From: Empedobacter sedimenti
GTDB taxonomy: Bacteria; Bacteroidota; Bacteroidia; Flavobacteriales; Weeksellaceae
NCBI RefSeq assembly: GCF_030005555.1
Contig: NZ_JASCQG010000010.1
Coordinates: forward strand, 1-64,000
Length of the DNA: 64,000 nucleotides
Direction of reading: 5' to 3'
Notes under the pieces: model-generated
What the model was told of the DNA's origin: nothing
Databases searched by the model: none
What the model saw: the letters and a program-made list of their open reading frames with translations, nothing else
Program-made: the position numbers and the translations under genes
Part shown: positions 1-8,791 of the stretch, piece by piece
Position numbering within the stretch: the first letter of the stretch is position 1
Layout: the number at the start of each line of letters is the position of its first letter

Positions 1-170
1 TAAAATTGCTCTGTTTCATAATTATCCCTAAGTTAATAAACTATATTTTTAAACGGTCCGGTTTTTAGGGAAGATTACAATTTAGTAATAATGAATATTA
101 TATAGATGATAGTTGGTTAAAGTACTTTACAACAAAATACAAATTTGATAAATCAATTATTGACACTTTA

Positions 171-569
171 ATGAGCACAGCGATTAACCAAGAAGATTTT
201 GCAGCAGTAAAGACACTTAGTAAAAATTATATTTTTTCCAAAAAACAAATTGAAGCCGCTCAATCAAAAAAGATATATAAAGATTCTTTACATGGAAAAT
301 TAGATATAGTAGAATATTATGACCCTTCATATTCTAAAATTGATGAAATATTATCTTTCATTAAAAATTCTTTCGTCAAAAACAATATCCAAGACCCAGA
401 TGGTTATACCAATCTTAGAAAAGAAAAAAACGTACAATCAGCAATCATTCAACAAATAAAATCTGGAGAACATATTGAGGTTCTTGATAATTCTAATGAT
501 TGGTTTTTAGTCCAAACTAAAGAAGGAAAAGAAGGTTATGTGCATAAAAGTAGGATAAAGAATAACTAA
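171..569 (+). CDS. SH3-domain ORF, probably the 3' part of a truncated gene
   Basis: A 132-residue reading frame whose last ~60 residues look like a bacterial SH3 (SH3b) domain: a DGYTNLRK stretch, then GEHIEVLD, a WFLVQTKEGKEGYV core and a C-terminal HKSRI. Such domains bind peptides or cell-wall material and are common at the ends of Bacteroidota surface and immunity-type proteins. The ATG at 171 is probably not the native start: the same frame stays open upstream to position 69 with protein-like content (…DDSWLKYFTTKYKFD…) and is cut by a TAG at 66-68. No signal peptide is present. It ends 4 nt before the next lipoprotein gene, so the two are probably co-transcribed. I infer a 5'-truncated or frameshifted remnant of a longer gene; true function unknown. 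Confidence 0.55.
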   Translation: MSTAINQEDFAAVKTLSKNYIFSKKQIEAAQSKKIYKDSLHGKLDIVEYYDPSYSKIDEILSFIKNSFVKNNIQDPDGYTNLRKEKNVQSAIIQQIKSGEHIEVLDNSNDWFLVQTKEGKEGYVHKSRIKNN

Positions 570-573
570 CCTA

Positions 574-1761
574 ATGAAGTCCCTCCTACTCACCATACTT
601 ATCATACTGTTTTCTTGTAGAGGAACTTCACAAGAAAGTAATTCTTTGGTAGAAAAAACAAACAATATGAATGTAGATAATGATTCTTTAGAAAAAGTCC
701 TTAACAGACAGATTCAATCTGGTTATGCTATTGAAGAAGTTGGACTTGATATGATGAATAATTATAAATATAAAAGAGACGATTTTAATGCTATTAAAGA
801 AGTATCAATAAATATTCTTAAAAATAGTGGTTATAAATTTTTAGATAATAAGGAATTTGAAAATAAATTAGATTCTATTTTTAGTTTTAATGATGAAAAT
901 AACGAAATTAATTTTCTGATTGAATACCCTTGTAAAAGTGAAAAAATAACTTATCAATTAGACGGAAATTATGTTATCAGTAATAATAATCCTTTATTTA
1001 TTGATCCAAATAATAAACTAATCTTTGAATCTCTATTTATTCCTGAACTATTAGATTATAAAACAAAATATCCAATCATATATCAAAATGAAGAAAATAT
1101 TTCAAAACAAAAAATTATAGAAGGAACAACATATGATATAATAAAGTGGAAAGATGTCAAAAATTTAAATGAAATACAATTTACAAATAGCCAAAAATTA
1201 ATCCATAGAAACAAATACTTATTCAATGATGACAAAGCCAGTTTAACTTGGCTTAAATTCAATGATAAACTATTTTTAGAATCTTTAGTAAAAACATTTG
1301 GATATACAAAAGATAAAAGTCTAGTAATTCATGTTTTAAGAAAGGATTATAAAAATATTGATGAATTTGAAAAAATATTATGGAATAAAAAATGTGATGG
1401 AAAAATTGTATTTAATAAAGATGTTATGGATGTGATTACTGAATCTTCTTCTGAAGATCAAAAAAAATATTTATTAGCTATTTCAAATTATATAGTAAAA
1501 GAACAAAATAACAGAAATACGGAACTAAGTAAAAATCTAGCTAAAAAATCCGAAATATTAGGAAAATTGGCTTATTACGGGACTAAAATAGGAGAAAAAC
1601 ACAATATGTATTATGATTTTTTTAGCATTTTAGGTAGTGACGAAGGAGGTGAAAGATATGATAATGATTTTAAGAAAAATAATTACTATGGAATTTCTGA
1701 TTTTAAAGAAATTTGGGAAGAAACAAAATATGGAGGCGTTTCATTACCTGGAATGGAGTAG
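574..1761 (+). CDS. Lipoprotein of unknown function
   Basis: A 395-residue protein with a type II signal peptide: MKSLLLTILIILFSC places the lipobox cysteine at residue 15, so it should be lipid-anchored outside the cytoplasm. The rest is hydrophilic, rich in Asn, Lys, Asp and Ile, with no motif I recognise. It starts 4 nt after the SH3-domain ORF stop, which suggests one transcript. The base composition is very A/T-rich even for this genome, and a degenerate second copy of its signal-peptide region lies just after its stop (1775-1816), as seen in tandem arrays of accessory lipoproteins. An immunity or surface role would fit such arrays but is only a guess. A bidirectional hairpin terminator follows. 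Confidence 0.7.
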   Translation: MKSLLLTILIILFSCRGTSQESNSLVEKTNNMNVDNDSLEKVLNRQIQSGYAIEEVGLDMMNNYKYKRDDFNAIKEVSINILKNSGYKFLDNKEFENKLDSIFSFNDENNEINFLIEYPCKSEKITYQLDGNYVISNNNPLFIDPNNKLIFESLFIPELLDYKTKYPIIYQNEENISKQKIIEGTTYDIIKWKDVKNLNEIQFTNSQKLIHRNKYLFNDDKASLTWLKFNDKLFLESLVKTFGYTKDKSLVIHVLRKDYKNIDEFEKILWNKKCDGKIVFNKDVMDVITESSSEDQKKYLLAISNYIVKEQNNRNTELSKNLAKKSEILGKLAYYGTKIGEKHNMYYDFFSILGSDEGGERYDNDFKKNNYYGISDFKEIWEETKYGGVSLPGME

Positions 1762-1774
1762 ATATAATAATTTT

Positions 1775-1816
1775 ATAAAACCCCTCCTACTCATCATACC
1801 TATCCTATTGTTTTCT
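1775..1816 (+). pseudogene. Decayed duplicate of the upstream lipoprotein signal-peptide coding region
   Basis: Positions 1775-1816 align without gaps to 574-615, the first 14 codons of the preceding lipoprotein, with 35 of 42 bases identical. The ATG has become ATA and the cysteine codon that follows in the intact gene reads TTA here, so neither start nor lipobox is functional. The homology stops soon after. This looks like the remnant of a second tandem paralogue whose body has been deleted. Confidence 0.6.
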
Positions 1817-1843
1817 TTAAAATAATATCTTCTTATATAAAAC

Positions 1844-1876
1844 AAAAAAACGACCTCATCATGAAGTCGTTTTTTG
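1844..1876. terminator. Bidirectional hairpin terminator
   Basis: AAAACGAC at 1847-1854 pairs with GTCGTTTT at 1866-1873 around an 11-nt loop, with A-tract before and T-tract after. It lies between the plus-strand lipoprotein gene and the convergent minus-strand porin gene and can serve both. Confidence 0.8.
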
Positions 1877-1896
1877 TTTATAATTGTTGAATCTTT

Positions 1897-3870
1897 TTAA
1901 CTAAAAATATTCCATTTCAAACCAAGTTGGAATTTGAAATCTCGGTACGGAACATTTGGCGCTGCAAAATAATCGGGTTGTTTTGTAAACGACGCATTAA
2001 TATGCTCTCCTCTAATGTAAAAACGCATATTACGAACCTTAAAATTAATAAACAAATCAATCAATGGATATCCGCCTATTTCTTGTGCTGTTGAAGGGTT
2101 TTGCAAAGCAAATTCATTCATAATCGGAATATAACGCATTCCATTGTATTTCGTGAAATAAGTTACATTAACACCAGCTTGTAATTGTGCATTTTTATTG
2201 AACAATTCCCCTTGCCAATACAACGTTTCTCTAATCATAAAATCTGGCAAAGGCATATACGCATCATTTTTAGTTACTTGCTGATATTGAGCAGTAGAAA
2301 CCAAATTAATATGACCAAACTTTAGATGATTAACACCTTTTATTTTAAAATAATTGATATTATCTGTAAGTTGTTTATAAACCAAATCCTGATCTAAATA
2401 AACATGATTATCAATATTATAAAGCGCTCCTTCAAAAGTTGTATTCACCTTTTGCAAGTCTAACTTTGCATAAAGTTTCTGAATATTTTCTGTCTCAAAT
2501 CGGTTTGCATAATTAAAATCTGCAAAAAAACTTTGATTATAAATTTGATTTAATGACGGAATCTTTGACTGTAACAATGCTCCGGCCGTCAATGTATAAC
2601 CTTCCACAGGCGTAATATCCAAAATTGCATCTACATTATAAACGGTTTTATAATTATCGCTTTGTAAAAACTCTACATTACCATATAATTTCAACTTCTC
2701 ATTCCAATCAAAATTTACTTTTCCAACCACTCCAAAAAGATTCTCTTTCATTTCTTTTGGATTATTAACTTCTTGTATTATTATGGCAGAAGAGTTTGGA
2801 TGAAGAAATTTATGAGATAATGCTTGATCCGAGAATATGTTTAAACTCTGAAACTTCACTCCAGCTTCTATTTGTACACGATCTGTCCACTGAAAACCAG
2901 CCGTTGTAACATTAGAAAAGTCCGTTGCACTTTTACGATTATTATAACCAATTCCAGGAATAATTAACGTTGAATACAACTCTCCATTCGGAGAAGAATC
3001 TTCGTATCTGAATTTTTGCTTTTCGTAAGAGACTGTATTTTTTAAGATAATCGGATTATAATAAGTCGAATCTTTAACATTCAATCTTTTCAAAATTCCG
3101 TACGATGCGTTCGCTTCTATGCGACGAGCATCAAATTCGGATTTTGCCGTTTGAGAATTTACCGGAATATTTCGCACATTTGTCATTCTGCGTTCATCTT
3201 GCAAAATAAAATCGTTAATATCCCTTATTCCTCCGTTCTCATTATTCTTCAGATTCTGTGCCGAATAATGCCACCATAATTTGAAACGTTCAGATTTTGT
3301 TTTATAATTAGATGAAAAAACAAACGTGTTATTTTGCGCTTTTTCGTTTCGATAGCGTCCTTCCGAAATCAAACCGCGATAATGAAACGCATAATTAAAT
3401 TGCTTGTTGATGTTATGCGTAAACGTTGAAGACAAAAAATTACCTTCCTTTACTCCATTCTCATAAATAAATTCTGTGTAAGGCGTTTTAACATCATAAT
3501 ACTTAATCTCCGAAGCTTGGTAATAATTGTAACGTTTCCCAGTAGGTAACATACTTGTAGCAAAAGGCAAATCTTGATACTCTAAATCTACCACTACTCC
3601 ACCAACATTCGGGAAAAATAATTTTCCAAATGCATCTCGTCGAATAAAATTTTGATTATAATAATTTTTAATACTTAATGTTGTATCAATAACTTCTGGC
3701 TTTCTGCCATTTGTCCAAAATTTATAATCGTCAATCTTAGTTTTAAAATATGTAATCGAATCGTTTGCTGATGATCCTTTAAGTGGTTTCAAAATCTTTA
3801 TAGAATCTTGCTCCTGCGCTTGTGCTACAACAGCTCCTAATAAAAATAAACCAATGATTGTTTTTTTCAT
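1897..3870 (-). CDS. Putative outer-membrane porin (Porin_10-type beta-barrel)
   Basis: About 657 residues from the chosen start. The frame is open 16 codons further up, but the methionine at 3870 begins a clean signal peptide (MKKTIIGLFLLGAVVAQAQ) and is preferred. The mature protein is a beta-rich chain with alternating aromatic and polar residues, few cysteines and an aromatic-rich end (…LGLKWNIFS), typical of outer-membrane barrels; the N-terminal pattern (FWTNGRKPEVIDTTL, FPNVGGVVVDL) matches the Bacteroidota putative porin family. It has no plug or carboxypeptidase-like domain, so it is not a TonB receptor. It follows cysS but is separated by a terminator, so it is probably transcribed alone. 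Substrate unknown. Confidence 0.8.
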   Translation of the reverse strand: MKKTIIGLFLLGAVVAQAQEQDSIKILKPLKGSSANDSITYFKTKIDDYKFWTNGRKPEVIDTTLSIKNYYNQNFIRRDAFGKLFFPNVGGVVVDLEYQDLPFATSMLPTGKRYNYYQASEIKYYDVKTPYTEFIYENGVKEGNFLSSTFTHNINKQFNYAFHYRGLISEGRYRNEKAQNNTFVFSSNYKTKSERFKLWWHYSAQNLKNNENGGIRDINDFILQDERRMTNVRNIPVNSQTAKSEFDARRIEANASYGILKRLNVKDSTYYNPIILKNTVSYEKQKFRYEDSSPNGELYSTLIIPGIGYNNRKSATDFSNVTTAGFQWTDRVQIEAGVKFQSLNIFSDQALSHKFLHPNSSAIIIQEVNNPKEMKENLFGVVGKVNFDWNEKLKLYGNVEFLQSDNYKTVYNVDAILDITPVEGYTLTAGALLQSKIPSLNQIYNQSFFADFNYANRFETENIQKLYAKLDLQKVNTTFEGALYNIDNHVYLDQDLVYKQLTDNINYFKIKGVNHLKFGHINLVSTAQYQQVTKNDAYMPLPDFMIRETLYWQGELFNKNAQLQAGVNVTYFTKYNGMRYIPIMNEFALQNPSTAQEIGGYPLIDLFINFKVRNMRFYIRGEHINASFTKQPDYFAAPNVPYRDFKFQLGLKWNIFS

Positions 3871-3916
3871 CCTATTGAATAAATCCTTACAAAAGTAATC
3901 TAAAATTGAGAGATAC

Positions 3917-3946
3917 AAAAAAACCCACTTATTTCTAAGTGGGTTA
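3917..3946 (-). terminator. Terminator after cysS
   Basis: AACCCACTTA (3922-3931) pairs with TAAGTGGGTT (3936-3945) around a TTTC loop; on the minus strand a T-run (complement of the A-run at 3917-3923) follows the stem. It lies 20 nt past the cysS stop. Confidence 0.85.
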
Positions 3947-3965
3947 AATATTTTATAAACTTTTC

Positions 3966-5438
3966 TTAAAACGTAAACGTTGTTCCTTCAGCACCGTCTT
4001 TTAATTGAATTCCTAAAGCGCTTAATTGATCACGAATTTGATCAGATAAAGCCCAATTTTTATCCACACGTGCTTGATTACGCATTTCGATTAGCATTTT
4101 TACAACACCATCTAATTTGTCTGATCCTTCATTGATTTCTTCAGTATCCAAACCTAAAACATCATGAACAAAACCATTCATCATAGCTTTCAAACGTTCT
4201 AAATCTTCTGCTGTAATAGATTCTGAACCATCTTTGATAGAATTAATCATTTTTACTGCATCAAATAAATGTGCAATCAAAATTGGTGTATTGAAATCAT
4301 CATCCATAGCCGCATACAGCTTCGCTTCTAACTCTTCTATATTAACAGAAGATGAATTTTTAGGAGCAATAACTTCTAACGTTTTCAATGCTTCTACCAA
4401 ACGATTAAATCCTTTCTCAGAAGCTAACATTGCATCATTTGAAATATCTAAAACACTGCGATAATGCGCTTGTAAGAAACAAAAACGTACAACAGCAGGA
4501 TGAAATGGTTTTTCGAAGAAATCATTTTCACCCGTTACTAATTGCATTGGCAAAATGTAATTTCCAGTCGATTTACTCATACGCTGACCATTCATCGTCA
4601 ACATATTGGCATGCATCCAATATTTTACTGGTTCGTGACCGTTAGAACCTTTTGCTTGCGCAATTTCACATTCGTGGTGAGGGAATTTAAGATCCATTCC
4701 ACCTCCGTGAATATCAAAATAATCACCAAGATATTTGGTACTCATCACCGTACATTCTAAGTGCCAACCTGGGAAACCATCTCCCCAAGGTGAAGCCCAA
4801 CGCATAATATGAGCAGGCGAAGCATTTTTCCAAAGTGCAAAATCCACAGGATTTTTCTTCTCTCCTTGCCCGTCTAAATCTCTTGTATTATTGATTAATT
4901 CTTCAATGTTACGGTTACTCAATTCACCATAATCAAGTCCTTTTTTGTTGTAAGCTTCTACGTCAAAATAAACTGATCCGTTTACTTCATAAGCAAATCC
5001 TAAATCAATTAATTTTTCCGCTAAAGCAATTTGTTCTAAAATATGACCTGTCGCTGTAGGCTCGATTGTTGGAGGTAGTAAATTAAATTTTTCTAAAACT
5101 TTATGAAAATCAACCGTATATTTCTGTACGATTTCCATTGGTTCTAATTTCTCTAATTTAGATTGTTTTACAAAACGATCATTTTCTACATTTCCATCAT
5201 CTGTCAAATGCCCAGCATCCGTAATATTACGAACGTAACGAACTTTGTAACCTAAAAACTTCAGGTAACGGTAAATCATATCAAAAGACATAAACGTACG
5301 CACATTACCAAGATGCACATTACTATAAACGGTAGGTCCACAAACATACATACCAACATTATCTTGATTAATTGGTTCGAACGTTTCTTTCAGTCCCGTT
5401 AAGGAATTATGTAATTTTAATTGATTTTCTTTTACCAT
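3966..5438 (-). CDS. cysS: Cysteine--tRNA ligase
   Basis: Class I aminoacyl-tRNA synthetase that charges tRNA-Cys in the cytoplasm. At 490 residues it has the family length. Visible signatures are the zinc-ligand cysteine and HIGH motif near the N-terminus (CGPTVYSN from Cys33, HLGN at 42-45), the central GWHLEC and HHECE zinc-site segments, and a KMSKS motif in the form RMSKS near residue 283. The C-terminal helical anticodon-binding part is complete. It starts 17 nt after the folE stop on the same strand, so folE and cysS are likely one transcript, closed by the terminator at 3917-3946. Confidence 0.97.
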   Translation of the reverse strand: MVKENQLKLHNSLTGLKETFEPINQDNVGMYVCGPTVYSNVHLGNVRTFMSFDMIYRYLKFLGYKVRYVRNITDAGHLTDDGNVENDRFVKQSKLEKLEPMEIVQKYTVDFHKVLEKFNLLPPTIEPTATGHILEQIALAEKLIDLGFAYEVNGSVYFDVEAYNKKGLDYGELSNRNIEELINNTRDLDGQGEKKNPVDFALWKNASPAHIMRWASPWGDGFPGWHLECTVMSTKYLGDYFDIHGGGMDLKFPHHECEIAQAKGSNGHEPVKYWMHANMLTMNGQRMSKSTGNYILPMQLVTGENDFFEKPFHPAVVRFCFLQAHYRSVLDISNDAMLASEKGFNRLVEALKTLEVIAPKNSSSVNIEELEAKLYAAMDDDFNTPILIAHLFDAVKMINSIKDGSESITAEDLERLKAMMNGFVHDVLGLDTEEINEGSDKLDGVVKMLIEMRNQARVDKNWALSDQIRDQLSALGIQLKDGAEGTTFTF

Positions 5439-5455
5439 TTTATAGGATTTATAAT

Positions 5456-6133
5456 TTAAACATTGAAAGGAGTTTTCATTCCGATATACGCAATGAACTC
5501 TTTTCTTAATTGCTCACTTTCTTTAAAAGCTCCACCAAATTCAGCCGTTACCGTGCTAGATTCGATATCTTTGATTCCACGCGAATTCACACACAAATGT
5601 TTCGCATCAATAATACATGCTACATCGTCTGTACCTAACGCTTCTTGCATTGCTTTTACAATTTGCATTGTCAAACGCTCTTGTACTTGCGGACGTTTTG
5701 CATAATATTCTACAATACGATTCATTTTAGACAAACCGATTACTTTTCCTTTCGAGATGTAACCAACATGTGCACGTCCAACGATTGGTAAAAAGTGATG
5801 CTCGCAAGTCGAATAAACCACGATATCCTTTTCAACCAACATTTGATTGTAGTTATATTTATTTTCGAAAGTTGACATTCCAGGCTTACGCTCTGGCAAT
5901 AAACCACCAAAAATCTCTTTTACGAACATTTTCGCAACACGTTTTGGCGTTCCTTTCAAACTATCATCTGTTAAATCTAAGCCTAAAGTTTCCATGATGT
6001 TACGGAAATCCGCTTCTATCTTTTCCACTTTTTCTTCAGCAGACAACTCAAATGCATCAGCTCTCAAAGGCGTTTCTAAGTTTGCTGACATATGGTCGTC
6101 CCCCATTTCGTCATGAAGATGTTTATCACACAT
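5456..6133 (-). CDS. folE: GTP cyclohydrolase I
   Basis: Converts GTP to 7,8-dihydroneopterin triphosphate, the first step of folate and pterin synthesis (also a queuosine precursor route). The 225-residue protein carries the zinc ligands Cys110, His113 and Cys181 in the contexts STCEHHFLP and KHLCVNSRG, at the same numbering as in the E. coli enzyme, plus the QERLT segment. A Bacteroidota-type -7 element (TAAATTTG on the minus strand, complement of 6150-6157) lies 17 nt upstream of the start codon. Divergent from hutH; probably co-transcribed with cysS downstream. Confidence 0.97.
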   Translation of the reverse strand: MCDKHLHDEMGDDHMSANLETPLRADAFELSAEEKVEKIEADFRNIMETLGLDLTDDSLKGTPKRVAKMFVKEIFGGLLPERKPGMSTFENKYNYNQMLVEKDIVVYSTCEHHFLPIVGRAHVGYISKGKVIGLSKMNRIVEYYAKRPQVQERLTMQIVKAMQEALGTDDVACIIDAKHLCVNSRGIKDIESSTVTAEFGGAFKESEQLRKEFIAYIGMKTPFNV

Positions 6134-6243
6134 TACATAAAAATTTTAGCAAATTTATAAAAGATAGTGTTATAAAACCTTATCAAATCTCAATTTATTA
6201 CATCTGAAATGATTTCTATCTTTTATCAAATCAATGAAAAGAT

Positions 6244-6251
6244 TATCTTTG
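6244..6251 (+). promoter_or_regulatory. Candidate -7 element for hutH, deciding its start
   Basis: TATCTTTG fits TAnnTTTG exactly. It falls inside the 5' end of the longest possible hutH frame (ATG at 6234), so the transcript would start after that codon. This argues for the downstream ATG at 6273. No clear -33 TTG was found. Confidence 0.45.
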
Positions 6252-6272
6252 AAGTATCACAAATTCGAAAAA

Positions 6273-7781
6273 ATGATCAAGAAAACTTACGGTATCGATT
6301 TTCTTTCGTTCGAGGATTACAAAGGAATCAAAGAAGGAAACATCGAAATTGAACTTAATGAAGCGAGTAAACAACAAATCTTAAAATCGCAACAAAATGT
6401 TGCTAAAATAGTTGCTTCTGGACAAACAGTTTATGGAATTAACACTGGTTTTGGACCACTTTGCGACACTAAAATCTCTGAAGAAGAAACACGTCAACTT
6501 CAACACAATTTATTAATCAGTCACGCAGTTGGTGTTGGAAATCCAATTAAGAAAGAAATTTCTAAAACCATGTTAATTGCAAAAGCACATGCTTTATCAA
6601 AAGGATATTCAGGTGTGACTTTAGATGTTGTAGAACGAATTTTACTAATGGTCGAAAAAGATATTATTCCGGTCGTTCCTGAAAAAGGATCTGTTGGAGC
6701 ATCTGGAGATTTAGCACCATTATCACATTTATTTTTACCATTAATTGGCGAAGGAAAAGTTTGGGATGGGGATGCTATTGTTTCGACAAAAGAAGCTTTA
6801 GCTAAACACAATTTACAACCTTTACATCTTTCTGCGAAAGAAGGTTTAGGATTAATTAATGGAACACAATTCATTTTATCTCACGCTTTAAATGGTTTAG
6901 AAAAATTCGAATATTTATTGAATTTAGCTGACGTTGCCGGTGCTTTATCATTAGAAGCATACGAAGGTTCTCCTCGTCCATTCGAAGAAGAATTGCACCA
7001 AGTTCGTCCATTCAAAGGAACTTTATTGGTTGCAGAACGTATGCGAAATTTATTGAAAGGTTCTGAAATTGCTTTCTCTCATGCAGAATGTGGTCGTGTA
7101 CAAGATCCATATTCATTGCGTTGTATGCCTCAAGTTCATGGTGCATCACGAAATGCATTTTTCCATTTACAAGAATTAGCAGAAATCGAATTAAATTCTG
7201 TAACAGATAATCCAATCGTTGTCTCAGACGAAGAAGCTATTTCTGGTGGAAACTTCCACGGACAACCATTAGCAATGGTATTAGATTATGCAACAATTGC
7301 GGCTTCAGAATTAGGAAATATTTCGGATCGTCGTCAATACTTATTAATCGAAGGAAAATATGGTTTACCAAAATTGTTAACCGAAAGCTCTGGTTTAAAT
7401 TCTGGTTTCATGATTCCTCAATATACCTCAGCCGCACTTTGCACAGAAAACAAAACCTTGTGTTTCCCTGCATCGGCAGATAGTATTCCGACTTCTTTGG
7501 GACAAGAAGATCACGTTTCGATGGGAAGTATTTCTGGACGAAAATTCAACCAAGTTTTAGACAATGTAGAACGTATTTTAGCAATTGAGTTAATGTACGC
7601 TTGTCAAGGTTTAGAATTTAGGAGACCTCGAAAAACAAGTGCTTTCTTAGAAGACGTTTTCGCAAAAGTTCGTTCAGTTTGTCCAAAATTAGAAGATGAT
7701 CGTTTGATTGGAGATGATATCAATAATATTATCGATTTACTACAAACAGATGATTTCAAAAAATTAATTTTAAGTTTCTAA
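6273..7781 (+). CDS. hutH: Histidine ammonia-lyase
   Basis: Removes ammonia from L-histidine to give urocanate, the first step of histidine degradation. The ASGDL motif (Ala-Ser-Gly at 143-145 from this start) forms the MIO electrophile autocatalytically; the surrounding GSVGASGDLAPLSH and the YGINTGFG segment are diagnostic. Length from this start is 502 residues, usual for the family. An ATG 39 nt upstream (6234) is in frame, but a -7 promoter element overlies that region, and the protein from 6273 already starts like its homologues. hutU lies about 1 kb downstream on the same strand; hutI and hutG are not in the window. Confidence 0.95.
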   Translation: MIKKTYGIDFLSFEDYKGIKEGNIEIELNEASKQQILKSQQNVAKIVASGQTVYGINTGFGPLCDTKISEEETRQLQHNLLISHAVGVGNPIKKEISKTMLIAKAHALSKGYSGVTLDVVERILLMVEKDIIPVVPEKGSVGASGDLAPLSHLFLPLIGEGKVWDGDAIVSTKEALAKHNLQPLHLSAKEGLGLINGTQFILSHALNGLEKFEYLLNLADVAGALSLEAYEGSPRPFEEELHQVRPFKGTLLVAERMRNLLKGSEIAFSHAECGRVQDPYSLRCMPQVHGASRNAFFHLQELAEIELNSVTDNPIVVSDEEAISGGNFHGQPLAMVLDYATIAASELGNISDRRQYLLIEGKYGLPKLLTESSGLNSGFMIPQYTSAALCTENKTLCFPASADSIPTSLGQEDHVSMGSISGRKFNQVLDNVERILAIELMYACQGLEFRRPRKTSAFLEDVFAKVRSVCPKLEDDRLIGDDINNIIDLLQTDDFKKLILSF

Positions 7782-7785
7782 TAAT

Positions 7786-8340
7786 ATGAAAAACAACCGC
7801 CTAATCCTACTTTTATTTTTATTAATATCAATTATTTCTCAAGCCCAAACCACAACTTTTGGAGATAGTAAACCAGAGGAATTTGAGTTTTTACCTTACG
7901 AAGGAAGCCGAATTATACAAGGTTTTCGTGTTGATATGGGAAATGAAAAATTTTGTATCGTTTACTCAAAACCCGCAAAAGGTATAACGCCAGACACCAT
8001 TTTTATACAAGAATATAAAAAAGATGGCTTGGAATGGAAACAGAATTTGAAAGACAAAAGAAGTAGTAATAACACGATTTTTATCTGGGGAAAACGTGGA
8101 GGATTTTTTACAGATGATGCAAAAATTGGAATTGCATATACGGCTTTTAGCGAAGAAAATTTAAAGACTGAAGAACGTTTTATTGTCGGATATTTTATTC
8201 TATACAAGGATAATTTATTTACGATAGAAGAGAATAAAGATGGTAAAATAACGAAATCTTCTAACTATAACGAGCTTCCTGCAAAAGCGCAAGAACGTAT
8301 AGAAGAAGCTTTTAGTAAACTTGATAAATGGAGTAAATAA
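7786..8340 (+). CDS. Secreted protein of unknown function
   Basis: 184 residues with a type I signal peptide (MKNNRLILLLFLLISIISQAQ, likely cleaved after the AQA/SQAQ region). The mature part is mixed alpha/beta, with repeated aromatic-Ile patterns (FIWGKRGGFF, FIVGYFILY), and I do not recognise a family. It begins 4 nt after the hutH stop, so it is almost certainly co-transcribed with hutH, and the next gene follows directly. It has no recognisable catalytic motif; a link to histidine use is suggested only by position. Confidence 0.7.
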   Translation: MKNNRLILLLFLLISIISQAQTTTFGDSKPEEFEFLPYEGSRIIQGFRVDMGNEKFCIVYSKPAKGITPDTIFIQEYKKDGLEWKQNLKDKRSSNNTIFIWGKRGGFFTDDAKIGIAYTAFSEENLKTEERFIVGYFILYKDNLFTIEENKDGKITKSSNYNELPAKAQERIEEAFSKLDKWSK

Positions 8341-8341
8341 G

Positions 8342-8719
8342 ATGTTCAAATTCGATAAAAAATCATTCATCATTGCGATTATAATTTTCTTAGTGGAAGT
8401 TTTTATTGCACTTTTTATCAAAGACAAAATCATTCGCCCTTTTGTTGGCGATATTTTAGTCGTAATTTTTATTTACTATTTTATCAAAGCATTTATCAAC
8501 ACAAAAGCGATTAACATTGCCATTTTTACATTGATTTTTTCTTTTGTTGTAGAAATTTTACAATATTTCAATTTTGTAGAAATGATTGGTTTAGGACATA
8601 ACAAAGCAGCTCGAATAATTATCGGAACATCTTTTTCGTGGATCGATTTACTATGTTATTTCGTCGGATTTGTTCTATTATTTTTTATTGATAAAGATTT
8701 GAAGAAAAATAAATTATAA
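8342..8719 (+). CDS. DUF2809 family membrane protein
   Basis: 125 residues from the ATG at 8342, which comes 1 nt after the previous stop; a longer frame (8321) would overlap the upstream gene and is less likely. Four hydrophobic helices are visible, with the DUF2809 pattern IRPFVGDILVVIF in the second and FSFVVEILQ in the third, followed by GTSFSWIDLLCYFVG. The family is of unknown function in the inner membrane. Lies within the hutH-hutU stretch, apparently part of the same transcript. Confidence 0.75.
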   Translation: MFKFDKKSFIIAIIIFLVEVFIALFIKDKIIRPFVGDILVVIFIYYFIKAFINTKAINIAIFTLIFSFVVEILQYFNFVEMIGLGHNKAARIIIGTSFSWIDLLCYFVGFVLLFFIDKDLKKNKL

Positions 8720-8755
8720 TCCTAGAGATTCTTCGACAATCTCAGAGTGACAACA
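8720..8755. repeat. Dispersed extragenic repeat, copy 1
   Basis: Contains GATTCTTCGACAA-TCTCAGAGTGACAA, very similar to positions 11276-11300 and to part of 36671-36706. Sits in the short gap between the DUF2809 gene and hutU. Sequences of the form AGATTCTTCGACAA..TCAGAATGACA recur between genes in many Bacteroidota genomes. Confidence 0.55.
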
Positions 8756-8791
8756 AAAAACGTTCAACGTAAAACATAAAAACACCAAAAA

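Noticed and set aside
1-1825. Complete toxin-immunity locus at the window start
   Set aside because: No toxin domain or secretion marker is visible; only a lipoprotein, an SH3 remnant and a decayed signal peptide.
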